NCBI RefSeq assembly: GCF_025148125.1
Contig: NZ_CP102267.1
Location: 1,560,501-1,624,500, forward strand
Direction of reading: 5' to 3'
Length of the DNA: 64,000 nt
From: Blautia wexlerae DSM 19850
GTDB taxonomy: Bacteria > Bacillota > Clostridia > Lachnospirales > Lachnospiraceae
Both the position numbers and the translations under genes were made by a program. This document shows, in pieces, positions 43,587 through 51,898 of this stretch. The notes beneath the pieces are model-generated. The model saw only the letters and a list, made by a program, of their open reading frames with translations, was not told the origin of the DNA and searched no databases. Every line of letters starts with the position of its first letter. The stretch's first letter is position 1.

Positions 43587-44465
43587 ATGAAATTTATTGA
43601 CAAACTGGAACGAAAATTTGGAAATCGCGGGATTGAGAATCTTACGATTTATATTATTGTAAGTTATGTACTGGGATATGCATTGATGTATATTAATCCG
43701 GGGGCTCTTTCCATGTTGAGTTTGAATGTCTCTGAAATCCTGCATGGTCAGATATGGAGACTTGTTACATGGATTATTTATCCGCCGAGTACGTCATCTG
43801 CTTTATGGTTTATGATTGCGATATTGTTCTTTTATTATCCGATCAGTGCATCGCTGGAACGTACATGGGGATCATTCAGATTTACTGTATATATTTTATC
43901 TGGAATGATTTTTACAGTAATTTCTGCGTTTATTTTGTATTTTATCACAGGTGGAGTGTTAGATGCTTATCTGAACGGATCACAGTTTTCAACGTATTAT
44001 ATCAGTTTATCTATTTTTCTGGCATATGCGCTGACATATCCGGATATGAAGGTTTTACTGTACTTTGTAATCCCGATCAAGATGAAGTGGATGGCGATTG
44101 TATATGCTGCTCTTGTGGTATATGATATTGTCAGATATTTTATGGGAGGAGCATGGTTTATGGCACTGCCAATCATCGCATCCTTACTGAACTTTATCAT
44201 TTTCTTCCTTGGTACAAGAAATCTTAACAGATACAATCCGAAGGAAATCCATCGCAGAAATCAGTTTAAGAGAGCAATGGGAGAAAGTAAGACCGTTCCC
44301 TTCCCGGGTGGCAGCAAGTCAGGGGAAGTGACGAAGCACAAATGTGCAGTCTGTGGCCGTACAGAGAAAGATGATCCGAATCTGGAATTCCGTTTCTGTT
44401 CTAAATGTAACGGAAACTACGAGTATTGTCAGGATCATTTATATACACATATACACAAGAAGTAA
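43587..44465 (+). CDS. Rhomboid-like membrane protein without catalytic serine, zinc-ribbon tail
   Basis: About 292 residues with six hydrophobic segments in a rhomboid-like order (HGQIWRLVTWIIYP is like the first loop, and SASLERTWGSFRF like the ExxxGS loop of rhomboids). The GxSG serine motif and the late His are not found; the matching region reads YYISLSIFLAYALTYPD. The C-terminal tail has CAVC, CSKC and CQDH-LYTHIH, a likely zinc ribbon. So it is probably an inactive relative used for binding. The ATG at 43587 follows AAGGAG. lysA starts 17 bases after it. Confidence 0.75.
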   Translation: MKFIDKLERKFGNRGIENLTIYIIVSYVLGYALMYINPGALSMLSLNVSEILHGQIWRLVTWIIYPPSTSSALWFMIAILFFYYPISASLERTWGSFRFTVYILSGMIFTVISAFILYFITGGVLDAYLNGSQFSTYYISLSIFLAYALTYPDMKVLLYFVIPIKMKWMAIVYAALVVYDIVRYFMGGAWFMALPIIASLLNFIIFFLGTRNLNRYNPKEIHRRNQFKRAMGESKTVPFPGGSKSGEVTKHKCAVCGRTEKDDPNLEFRFCSKCNGNYEYCQDHLYTHIHKK

Positions 44466-44482
44466 GAGGAGAAAAGATTATT

Positions 44483-45763
44483 ATGAAAAAAGTACCATTT
44501 GTCACCCTGGATAAACTTCAGGAAATCACTGCGCAGTTTCCTACACCTTTCCATCTTTATGATGAAAAAGGTATCCGCGAGAATGCAAAGGCAGTGAAAG
44601 AAGCATTTGCATGGAATAAGGGCTTCAAAGAATTCTTTGCTGTGAAGGCAACTCCAAATCCATTTCTGATCCAGATCCTTCAGGAGTATGGCTGTGGCTG
44701 TGACTGTTCTTCCATGACAGAGCTGATGATGTCCAAAGCAATCGGATGCAAAGAGGGAGATATCATGTTTTCTTCCAATGATACACCGGAAGAAGAATTC
44801 AAATATGCAAATGAAATCGGCGGGATCATCAATCTTGATGATATCACACATATCGAGAGCGTAGAAAGAGCCGTAGGATATATTCCGAAGGTGATCAGCT
44901 GTCGTTATAATCCGGGCGGAGTGTTTAAGATCAGCAACGATATTATGGACAACCCCGGAGATGCCAAATATGGTATGACAACAGAGCAGATTTTTGAAGC
45001 ATTTAAGATCCTGAAGGAAAAAGGTGCCGAGGAATTCGGTATCCATGCATTCCTTGCAAGCAATACTGTGACAAATGAGTATTATCCGATGTTGGCGAAA
45101 GAGATGTTTGAAATGGCAGTGAAACTTCAGAAGGAGACAGGTGCTCATGTGAAGTTTATCAACCTTTCCGGTGGTGTTGGAATCGCTTACAAACCAGATC
45201 AGACTCCGAATGATATCAGAGAGATCGGTGAGGGTGTCCGCAAAGTATACGAAGAAGTACTTGTTCCGGCCGGAATGGGTGATGTTGCAATCTATACAGA
45301 GATGGGACGTTTCATGATGGGACCGTATGGCTGCTTGGTAACTAAGGCAATCCATGAGAAGCATACTCATAAAGAATATATTGGTGTGGATGCGTGTGCT
45401 GTAAACCTGATGCGTCCGGCAATGTATGGCGCATACCATCATATCACTGTTATGGGAAAAGAAGACCAGCCATGTGATCATATGTATGATGTGACAGGTT
45501 CTCTCTGCGAAAACAATGATAAGTTTGCAATTGACCGCTATCTTCCGAAGGTTGATATGGGAGATCTTCTTGTGATCCATGATACAGGAGCTCATGGTTT
45601 TGCCATGGGATATAACTACAATGGTAAACTGAAATCTTCTGAGATCCTTCTCCATGAAGATGGAAGTTTCGAGATGATCCGCCGTGCCGAGACACCGAAG
45701 GATTATTTCGCAACATTTGACTGCTTCCCGATTTATGAGAAATTACTGGAAGATATGGAATAA
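44483..45763 (+). CDS. lysA: Diaminopimelate decarboxylase LysA
   Basis: PLP enzyme that makes lysine from meso-diaminopimelate. PLP lysine in FFAVKATPNP, then CDCSSMTEL, NLSGGVGIAY (phosphate-binding glycines) and the C-terminal CENNDKFA (catalytic Cys as in CE-nD-). Length 426, typical. It starts right after the rhomboid-like gene behind AGAGGAG. No lysine riboswitch is seen, in line with its position inside an operon. Confidence 0.93.
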   Translation: MKKVPFVTLDKLQEITAQFPTPFHLYDEKGIRENAKAVKEAFAWNKGFKEFFAVKATPNPFLIQILQEYGCGCDCSSMTELMMSKAIGCKEGDIMFSSNDTPEEEFKYANEIGGIINLDDITHIESVERAVGYIPKVISCRYNPGGVFKISNDIMDNPGDAKYGMTTEQIFEAFKILKEKGAEEFGIHAFLASNTVTNEYYPMLAKEMFEMAVKLQKETGAHVKFINLSGGVGIAYKPDQTPNDIREIGEGVRKVYEEVLVPAGMGDVAIYTEMGRFMMGPYGCLVTKAIHEKHTHKEYIGVDACAVNLMRPAMYGAYHHITVMGKEDQPCDHMYDVTGSLCENNDKFAIDRYLPKVDMGDLLVIHDTGAHGFAMGYNYNGKLKSSEILLHEDGSFEMIRRAETPKDYFATFDCFPIYEKLLEDME

Positions 45764-45835
45764 TGCTGTGATTATTCTGTAATTTACTGTCCTGTGGTAT
45801 TGACGGGGCAGATAGGACATAAAAATACACAAAAA

Positions 45836-45898
45836 GAAAGGTACTGATCTGTGCATGATGCTGGAAGGTTAGTGCCTTTCGTTTTGTATGGAGAAACA
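45836..45898 (+). terminator. Hairpin after lysA
   Basis: AGAAAGGTACT and AGTGCCTTTC pair around a 38-base spacer, followed by GTTTTG. A probable, loosely folded terminator. Confidence 0.5.
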
Positions 45899-45950
45899 GT
45901 GGTTTCAGAAGAATGTACTGTAAAAATTTTGTCTGTTCGGAGGTAGACGT

Positions 45951-46166
45951 ATGATTAAATATGAATATGAAACAGGAATGTGTAAACAGCTGCATTACAA
46001 TGGTCTGTGGAGTGTACAATATGAGGGTGTTCCCGGACATTTTAAAAAAGTAAAGATGGTCTGTCCCTGCATCAGAGACGAATGTGATCAGAATTGTGAA
46101 GTGTTTAAGAACATACCGGAAATAAAAGCAGCAGATCAGGAATGGCATATGAGAGATGAGAGATAG
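45951..46166 (+). CDS. Small cysteine-rich protein (71 residues), unknown
   Basis: A GGAGG site sits 7-8 bases before the ATG, and codon use looks normal, so it is probably a true gene. Six cysteines: one at residue 11 and five in the middle (VCPC, EC, NC), which may bind a metal. It overlaps the next start by 11 bases. I recognise no family. Confidence 0.6.
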   Translation: MIKYEYETGMCKQLHYNGLWSVQYEGVPGHFKKVKMVCPCIRDECDQNCEVFKNIPEIKAADQEWHMRDER

Positions 46167-47685
46167 AATAATGGGAGATAAGAAAAAAGAATACAGAGAC
46201 AAAAGAACAGGCATGCAGACTGTAAGGTCTGTCATATTTGCTATTGTGCTTATAATTACAGGTTTTACCAGTATAATATCTGTGGCAGATAATACTTATG
46301 CAGCAGACGAATATCGAGTGCATAAATCTGAGGTGGTTGTAAAGACCGGTGCCACTTATACAGTAAAGATCCTGAATCATGATACAAAAGTGAGTCCAAA
46401 GAAGTTTAAATGGACCAGCAGTAACTCAAAATGTGTAAAGGTTATAAATGGCAGGATATATGGTTTAAAGCCCGGACATGCAACGATCACAGCACAGATG
46501 AGTGGACTGAAAGTAAACTGCGAGGTTTTTGTCTGTAATAAAACGGAAACAGTTCTTTTTAAGAAATACAAAAAACAGGTGAAAGTAACGGCAGGAAAGA
46601 CAATTATTCTGGAGCCGCAGAAGTATGGAAAAAGGCTGACTTATACTTCTTCTGATAAAACGGTGGCAACTGTATCAAAGAAAGGAAAAGTTACTGCAAA
46701 AAAGGCGGGAAATGTCAAAATCACCAGTGTTTCTTATGGTACTGACAGATATGTATCAGAGATAGAAGTGATCGTCCTGCCGGCAGCGTCAGAAACTCCG
46801 GAAATTACGCCTACACTGACGCCGGATGAACCAGCACCATCTGTGACCCCGGAGCCGACGGTAACGGTCACGCCAACTCCGAAAATCACACCTGCACCGG
46901 AAGATGAGGAAAAGTTCCGGAAACCCCTGGATGGAGTTACTCATTATATTTTGCACAGAGGTGAACAGACAGAAGCACCTGAGAATTCCGTGCCTGCCTT
47001 TGAGATGGCAGGACGCAATGGGGCGGAGTTTGTGGAGACAGATGTGAGAGAGACCGCAGATGGAGTTCTGGTTGTCTCTCATGATGATTCTTTGCTGCGG
47101 ATGTGCGGGGAGGACAGGCTTATTTCAGAGATGACTTATGAGGAGATAAAGCAGTATCCGATTATAAATGGAAGAAATGCTTCGCAGTATCCGGATAATC
47201 TTATTCCTACACTGGAACAGTATATTGCATGCTGCAATAAGTACTCTGTGACGCCGGTGATTGAAATAAAGTCAATCCGTACGGAAGAAGCCATGAATTT
47301 GTTCATGCAGCTTCTGACTGAATCACAGAAAGAGCCGGTACTCATCTGTTTTCGCATAGAAACACTTGGTAAACTGCGTGAGATGGGATTTACAGGGAAA
47401 TTGCAGTGGATTCGTACAGTGCGCGTGAATGCTTCTATGATACAGCAGTGTAAGAAATATGATCTGGACATAAGTGCAGAGTATAAAAATATCAGTATGA
47501 ATGATATCAACAATGCTCATCAGAATGGAATCCGCATATCCGTATGGCTTTGCCGGAATGAAGATATGGTAGACATTTTCAGGAAAATGGGTGCGGATTA
47601 TATCACGTATGAGAAGTGGAATACAGATGAAGTAAAAATGCGTTACTATTCACATAGCACTATCCCGCGAGGTGTTTTGGCATGA
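46156..47685 (+). CDS. Secreted Ig-like + glycerophosphodiester phosphodiesterase protein; C terminus rewritten by a repeat
   Basis: Signal peptide or anchor around residues 22-45 (ending TYAAD), two bacterial Ig-like (Big_2) domains (KWTSSNSKCVKV, TYTSSDKTVATVSKKGKVTA), a Pro/Thr linker (ITPTLTPDEPAPSVTPEPTV), then a GDPD domain of about 240 residues: HRGEQTEAPENSVPAF, ETDVRETADGVLVVSHDD, EIKSIR. GDPDs cut glycerophosphodiesters to sn-glycerol-3-phosphate and an alcohol. The last 11 residues (YYSHSTIPRGVLA) and the stop lie inside a 143-bp mobile repeat. An ATG at 46171 is an alternative start. Confidence 0.88.
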   Translation: MRDRIMGDKKKEYRDKRTGMQTVRSVIFAIVLIITGFTSIISVADNTYAADEYRVHKSEVVVKTGATYTVKILNHDTKVSPKKFKWTSSNSKCVKVINGRIYGLKPGHATITAQMSGLKVNCEVFVCNKTETVLFKKYKKQVKVTAGKTIILEPQKYGKRLTYTSSDKTVATVSKKGKVTAKKAGNVKITSVSYGTDRYVSEIEVIVLPAASETPEITPTLTPDEPAPSVTPEPTVTVTPTPKITPAPEDEEKFRKPLDGVTHYILHRGEQTEAPENSVPAFEMAGRNGAEFVETDVRETADGVLVVSHDDSLLRMCGEDRLISEMTYEEIKQYPIINGRNASQYPDNLIPTLEQYIACCNKYSVTPVIEIKSIRTEEAMNLFMQLLTESQKEPVLICFRIETLGKLREMGFTGKLQWIRTVRVNASMIQQCKKYDLDISAEYKNISMNDINNAHQNGIRISVWLCRNEDMVDIFRKMGADYITYEKWNTDEVKMRYYSHSTIPRGVLA

Positions 47686-47784
47686 ATATGCCAAAATCCC
47701 GAGACATACAAGCCAAAATTCTATTGCCGTAGGCAATCTGGAATGAATTTTGGCTAAGTTACTGAGAACGGAGTGAACAGTAAC
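47642..47784 (-). repeat. 143-bp palindromic mobile repeat, full copy inside a gene end
   Basis: Full-length (143 bp) and about 95% identical to 59314-59456 in the opposite orientation. Flanked by AAAAATGC (47634-47641) and AAAAATAC (47785-47792), a 7-of-8 match target duplication. Three hairpins can form: the two ends, GCCAAAATTC-type and TTTTGGCAT-type. It overlaps the last 44 bases of the phosphodiesterase gene. Confidence 0.93.
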
Positions 47785-47981
47785 AAAAATACGACAGGAT
47801 TAGCAGAAAATCAAGGTAGACATTTAGCAGAAAAATAAGTAAAATACAAGATGTAGATATAAATTGTAAGCAGAACAGTAACACAAATGTCGTAAGTATT
47901 TAACAGTTCACTATTGCTATAAGAAAGGACTGAACAGTTGTATATATTTTATATACTGCTGAAAAAGAGGAGGAGAGAGTA

Positions 47982-49046
47982 ATGAAAAAAATAGCAGCTA
48001 TGGTGCTGGCAGGTGTTCTGGCAGCAGTTCCGGTCAGTACGACCGGTGCAGCGGAATTTCAGGATGGAGCAGATACACAGAATTTCATCTTGGCAGCCGG
48101 AGAGGAAACTTCAACAGACACAGATGAAAGCAAAGGGATAAGTGCAAATGACAGTGTCGTTGAAGGACTTGACAAACCTCTGGTTTTCTATCCCAACACT
48201 TACTATAAATTTAATGTGACCGGTGCCGGAACGCAGAATACGAATCCTGTTGAGGGAGATGCCAGATGGACACCATTATACTGGAGTCTTTCTCTCAAAC
48301 CGCAGGAAAGCGATATTCACAGGAAATGGGAAATCGGTTCTGCAAAGGGTATTTATACAAAGGTGGAACGTGCATACAATATATATATCTTTTTCCAGAG
48401 AGAAGAATATACAGGAGGTATATGGGAGAAAAACGATATTGTACAACCTGTGAGATATCAGTTCAATGCAGCTCCGTTAACTGAACAGGATGGAAGCTAT
48501 AAGTACCTGATAGGTGGAATTGGCTATAAGATTTTAAATGAAAGAGAAGTAAGCGTTACAGGTCTTGCTGCGGAATATAATGTGATACAAATTCCGGCTA
48601 CAGTTGTGATCAATGATAAAGTTTATAAAGTAACTACAATTGACAAGAATGCCTTCAGCGGGAACAAAGAAATTACAGATGTTATTTTTGGAAATAATGT
48701 AATAACGATTGGAAAATATGCGTTCAGCCAGTGCCCGAATCTGCGGAACATAAGATTTGGCAGCAGAGTAAAAAGAATTGGCAGCAACGCATTTGCACAG
48801 TGTACAAAACTGCGAAATTTCATACTTCCTGCCAGTGTCAGACATATAGATGCCAGAGTTTTTTACCAGTGCCCGGCGGTCAAAGTGATCAGGATCAACA
48901 GTACAGCACTGAACTATGTTGGAAAAAAAGCTTTTGCGGTCAACAAAACCGTAACTATCAGACTTCCTGAGAAGCTGTTTGCCAGATATCAGAAACTGAT
49001 CAAGGCAAGCAGTGTGTATTCTAAAACGAGGTTTGTGAAATATTAA
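47982..49046 (+). CDS. Secreted leucine-rich-repeat (BspA-type) protein
   Basis: Signal peptide of about 24 residues (MKKIAAMVLAGVLAAV... ending TTGAA). Residues about 60-190 are a unique domain; residues about 195-330 carry at least four BspA/LRR_5 repeats (IDKNAFSGNKEITDVIFGNN, IGKYAFSQCPNLRNIRFG, IGSNAFAQCTKLRNFILP, IDARVFYQCPAVKVIRIN). Such proteins are surface or secreted binders; the partner is unknown. No LPXTG anchor or choline-binding tail is seen. AGGAGGAGAG precedes the ATG. Confidence 0.85.
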   Translation: MKKIAAMVLAGVLAAVPVSTTGAAEFQDGADTQNFILAAGEETSTDTDESKGISANDSVVEGLDKPLVFYPNTYYKFNVTGAGTQNTNPVEGDARWTPLYWSLSLKPQESDIHRKWEIGSAKGIYTKVERAYNIYIFFQREEYTGGIWEKNDIVQPVRYQFNAAPLTEQDGSYKYLIGGIGYKILNEREVSVTGLAAEYNVIQIPATVVINDKVYKVTTIDKNAFSGNKEITDVIFGNNVITIGKYAFSQCPNLRNIRFGSRVKRIGSNAFAQCTKLRNFILPASVRHIDARVFYQCPAVKVIRINSTALNYVGKKAFAVNKTVTIRLPEKLFARYQKLIKASSVYSKTRFVKY

Positions 49047-49110
49047 AAAAAAACTCAAAAATGCCCTTGCCATTTCGACAAAAACGTGATATGATAATAC
49101 TCGTTTCAAT

Positions 49111-49193
49111 GCCGGCATGTCGGAATGGCAGACGAGGCAGACTCAAAATCTGTTGTGGGCAACCACGTGTGGGTTCAAGTCCCACTGCCGGCA
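49111..49193 (+). tRNA. tRNA-Leu (anticodon CAA)
   Basis: Acceptor stem GCCGGCA / TGCCGGC plus discriminator A, long variable arm (TTGTGGGCAACCACG region) as in class II tRNAs, T arm GTGGGTTCAAGTCCCAC. The anticodon stem GCAGA/TCTGT encloses CTCAAAA, so the anticodon is CAA, reading UUG. CCA is not encoded. Confidence 0.95.
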
Positions 49194-49201
49194 TTAAAAA
49201 G

Positions 49202-49240
49202 TAAGCGGAGCCTTTGTTTATGAAGGTTTTCGCTTTTTTT
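49202..49240 (+). terminator. Terminator after tRNA-Leu
   Basis: AAGCGGAGCCTT pairs with AAGGTTTTCGCTT (mismatched stem) followed by a run of seven or more T. Confidence 0.8.
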
Positions 49241-49364
49241 TATTTGCCGTATTGAACAGTTCAGATAATTCTAAAATCTTTATGAAATTTATCTCGCTTT
49301 TCTTGAAAAAGAGATGAATAAGTGATATGGTACATCATAACAAAACGAAATGGAGGAAAAGCCA

Positions 49365-51320
49365 ATGAACCTTGATAATAAAAAGCCTGGCAGAAAACCG
49401 CTTTATGTATATTATATCATTGCGGCAGTTATTATCATTCTTCTGAATGTGCTGTTACTTCCTGCAATTGAGGGACGAAAGGTACAGACGACTGATTACA
49501 GTACTTTCCTGACAGGGGTAGAGAAGGATTACGTTAAGACAGTAGAAATTCAGGATGATTATATTTATTATGTAGCAGAGAGTGACGGACAGGAGGGTTA
49601 TTTCAGAACTGTCAAGATGAATGATCCTGACCTTGTAGACCGTTTGCATGATGCAAATGTCAAGTTCGGTGCAGCAGCACCACAGCAGACATCTATCTGG
49701 ATCAGTCTGATCGCAGGATATGTACTGCCGATTGCCATCTTTATCCTTCTTGGAAGGTGGCTCAGCAAGAAGATGATGAGTTCCATGGGCGGAGGTCCCG
49801 GTGGGGCAATGTCATTTGGAAAGAGTAATGCGAAAGTATATGTGAAATCATCTACGGGAATCAAATTCTCAGATGTAGCGGGAGAGGACGAAGCCAAGGA
49901 TCTTCTGACAGAAATCGTAGATTATCTTCATAACCCGCAGAAATACAGAGAAATCGGTGCATCTATGCCGAAAGGAGCCCTTCTTGTAGGCCCTCCGGGT
50001 ACAGGTAAAACACTTCTTGCAAAAGCGGTAGCCGGTGAAGCGGAAGTTCCGTTCTTCTCCATTTCCGGTTCTGAATTCGTGGAAATGTTTGTTGGTATGG
50101 GCGCTGCCAAGGTGCGTGATCTTTTCAAACAGGCGAATGAGAAAGCTCCATGTATTGTATTTATCGATGAAATCGACACAATTGGAAAGAAACGTGATGG
50201 TGCCGGATTTACAGGCGGTAATGATGAGCGCGAGCAGACTCTGAACCAGCTGCTTACAGAGATGGATGGTTTTGACGGCTCCAAAGGTGTTGTGATCCTT
50301 GCGGCAACCAACAGACCGGATTCCCTTGATCCCGCACTTCTTCGTCCCGGACGTTTTGACAGACGTATTCCTGTTGAACTTCCGGATTTAAAAGGACGTG
50401 AGGAAATCCTTAAAGTCCATGCAAAGAAGATTAAGATCGCAGATTCCGTACGTTTTGATGAGATTGCGAAAGCTGCAGCCGGAGCTTCCGGTGCAGAACT
50501 TGCAAATATTGTCAATGAAGCAGCACTTCGTGCAGTACGTGACGGCAGAAAATTTGCCACTCAGGCAGATTTTGAGGAGAGTATCGAGGTAGTTATCGCA
50601 GGATATCAGAAGAAGAACAGAGTTCTTTCCAATAAAGAAAAACTGATAGTTGCTTATCATGAAATCGGACATGCGCTGGTTGCAGCAAAGCAGACCGAAT
50701 CTGCACCGGTCCACAAGATCACTATTATTCCGCGTACATCAGGAGCACTCGGATATACCATGCAGGTGGATGACGGAGATCATTATCTGATGACAAAGGA
50801 AGAACTTGCAAATAAGATAGCGACCTTTACAGGCGGTCGTGCCGCTGAGGAACTGATCTTCCACTCTATTACAACCGGAGCATCCAATGATATCGAACAG
50901 GCGACTAAGCTTGCAAGAGCAATGATCTCCAGATATGGTATGAGTGAAGACTTCGATATGGTTGCCATGGAGAATGTGACAAATCAGTATCTGGGCGGAG
51001 ACTCCAGCTTAAGCTGTTCTTTTGAGACACAGACTCTTCTGGATAAGAAGGTTGTGGAGCTTGTCAGGATGGAACACCAGAAAGCACTGAAAATCCTTCA
51101 GGACAATATCGGAAAGCTTCATGAACTTGCAAAATATCTATATGAGCATGAGACAATTACAGGTGAGGAATTTATGAAGATCCTGAATGCACCTGTACAG
51201 GCTCCAACTGTAGTGGCAGAATCTGAAAGTAATACAAAGTCTGAGAACAATGCAGAATCCGAAAACAGTACAGAAGCTGATGCAGATACATCTTCCGGGA
51301 AAGTGAATTTGCAGAAGTGA
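49365..51320 (+). CDS. ftsH: ATP-dependent zinc metalloprotease FtsH
   Basis: Membrane-anchored AAA+ protease. Two membrane helices (about residues 15-35 and 110-130) flank a small outer domain. AAA module: [18 protein letters not shown] region RPGRFDRR. Protease site H432-E433-xx-H436, here HEIGH where most FtsH have HEAGH. A Glu/Asn/Ser-rich tail closes the protein. The ATG at 49350 is part of the ribosome site (GGAGG), so I start at 49365. 651 residues. Confidence 0.96.
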   Translation: MNLDNKKPGRKPLYVYYIIAAVIIILLNVLLLPAIEGRKVQTTDYSTFLTGVEKDYVKTVEIQDDYIYYVAESDGQEGYFRTVKMNDPDLVDRLHDANVKFGAAAPQQTSIWISLIAGYVLPIAIFILLGRWLSKKMMSSMGGGPGGAMSFGKSNAKVYVKSSTGIKFSDVAGEDEAKDLLTEIVDYLHNPQKYREIGASMPKGALLVGPPGTGKTLLAKAVAGEAEVPFFSISGSEFVEMFVGMGAAKVRDLFKQANEKAPCIVFIDEIDTIGKKRDGAGFTGGNDEREQTLNQLLTEMDGFDGSKGVVILAATNRPDSLDPALLRPGRFDRRIPVELPDLKGREEILKVHAKKIKIADSVRFDEIAKAAAGASGAELANIVNEAALRAVRDGRKFATQADFEESIEVVIAGYQKKNRVLSNKEKLIVAYHEIGHALVAAKQTESAPVHKITIIPRTSGALGYTMQVDDGDHYLMTKEELANKIATFTGGRAAEELIFHSITTGASNDIEQATKLARAMISRYGMSEDFDMVAMENVTNQYLGGDSSLSCSFETQTLLDKKVVELVRMEHQKALKILQDNIGKLHELAKYLYEHETITGEEFMKILNAPVQAPTVVAESESNTKSENNAESENSTEADADTSSGKVNLQK

Positions 51321-51330
51321 TATTTTCTCA

Positions 51331-51410
51331 AGATATACAAGCCAAAAGTCCATTGCCGCAGGCAATCCGGAAATTTGGTTATGTCACTGAAAACTGAGTG
51401 AACAGCAATG
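51331..51410 (-). repeat. 143-bp repeat family, decayed half copy after ftsH
   Basis: AGATATACAAGCC...CCATTGCCGCAGGCAATC...GTGAACAGCAATG corresponds to the last ~80 bases of the element with many changes; the other half is gone. Oldest-looking copy in the window. Confidence 0.75.
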
Positions 51411-51533
51411 AAAGCAGCAGAGGCGATTTGAGCTTCTGCTGCTTTTCCTTGCCAATTAACTCCGGTTCGGTTATAATTCGTAATAGTGAACGCAGCATCC
51501 TGGATGTTTTTTGGAAGAAAGAAGGGAATGAAG

Positions 51534-51881
51534 ATGGATTGTCGAACTGCAGAAGGAATGGTGAGTAGTTATATTAAACATGATCTTCCACTAAATGAAC
51601 TGGAAGAGTTTCTCGATCATGTACAGAATTGTTCTTCCTGTTATGATGAACTGGAAACATATTTTATTGTACATGAGGTAACACAGCAGCTTGATGATGA
51701 CAGTAGCGATTCGGTTCTGGATTTCAAAAAACTGCTAGAACAGGATATCCGGAAATCCAGAAGATATATCCGCAAGAAGAAAGCCAGTTGGCTGATGTTT
51801 GGAGTAAGTATATGCCTTCTGATCGCTACGATTGCGGCAATATTGATTTTTGTAATGATGGAGACAAATTACATTCTATAA
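51534..51881 (+). CDS. Zinc-finger (anti-sigma-like) single-pass membrane protein
   Basis: About 115 residues. The N-terminal half has HVQNCSSCYDEL, the His-Cys-Cys pattern of zf-HC2 anti-sigma domains; a basic stretch RKSRRYIRKKK and one membrane helix (SWLMFGVSICLLIATIAAILIF split by positions about 87-108) follow. No sigma factor gene is adjacent, so its partner is unknown. ATGs at 51528 and 51534 are possible; GAAGGG spacing favours 51534. The end of this gene stands 17 bases before polA. Confidence 0.7.
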   Translation: MDCRTAEGMVSSYIKHDLPLNELEEFLDHVQNCSSCYDELETYFIVHEVTQQLDDDSSDSVLDFKKLLEQDIRKSRRYIRKKKASWLMFGVSICLLIATIAAILIFVMMETNYIL

Positions 51882-51898
51882 AGACACTGGAGGATTTT

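Noticed and set aside
44466..44482. Lysine riboswitch before lysA
   Set aside because: Only 17 bases separate lysA from the preceding gene; no room for an aptamer.
44435..45655. 406-codon frame antisense to lysA
   Set aside because: Cys/His/Ile-rich composition typical of the reverse of a real gene; lysA on the + strand is complete and has all motifs.
50658..50672. HEIGH instead of HEAGH in FtsH as a sign of lost activity
   Set aside because: The changed residue is not a zinc ligand or the catalytic Glu; all three key residues are present.
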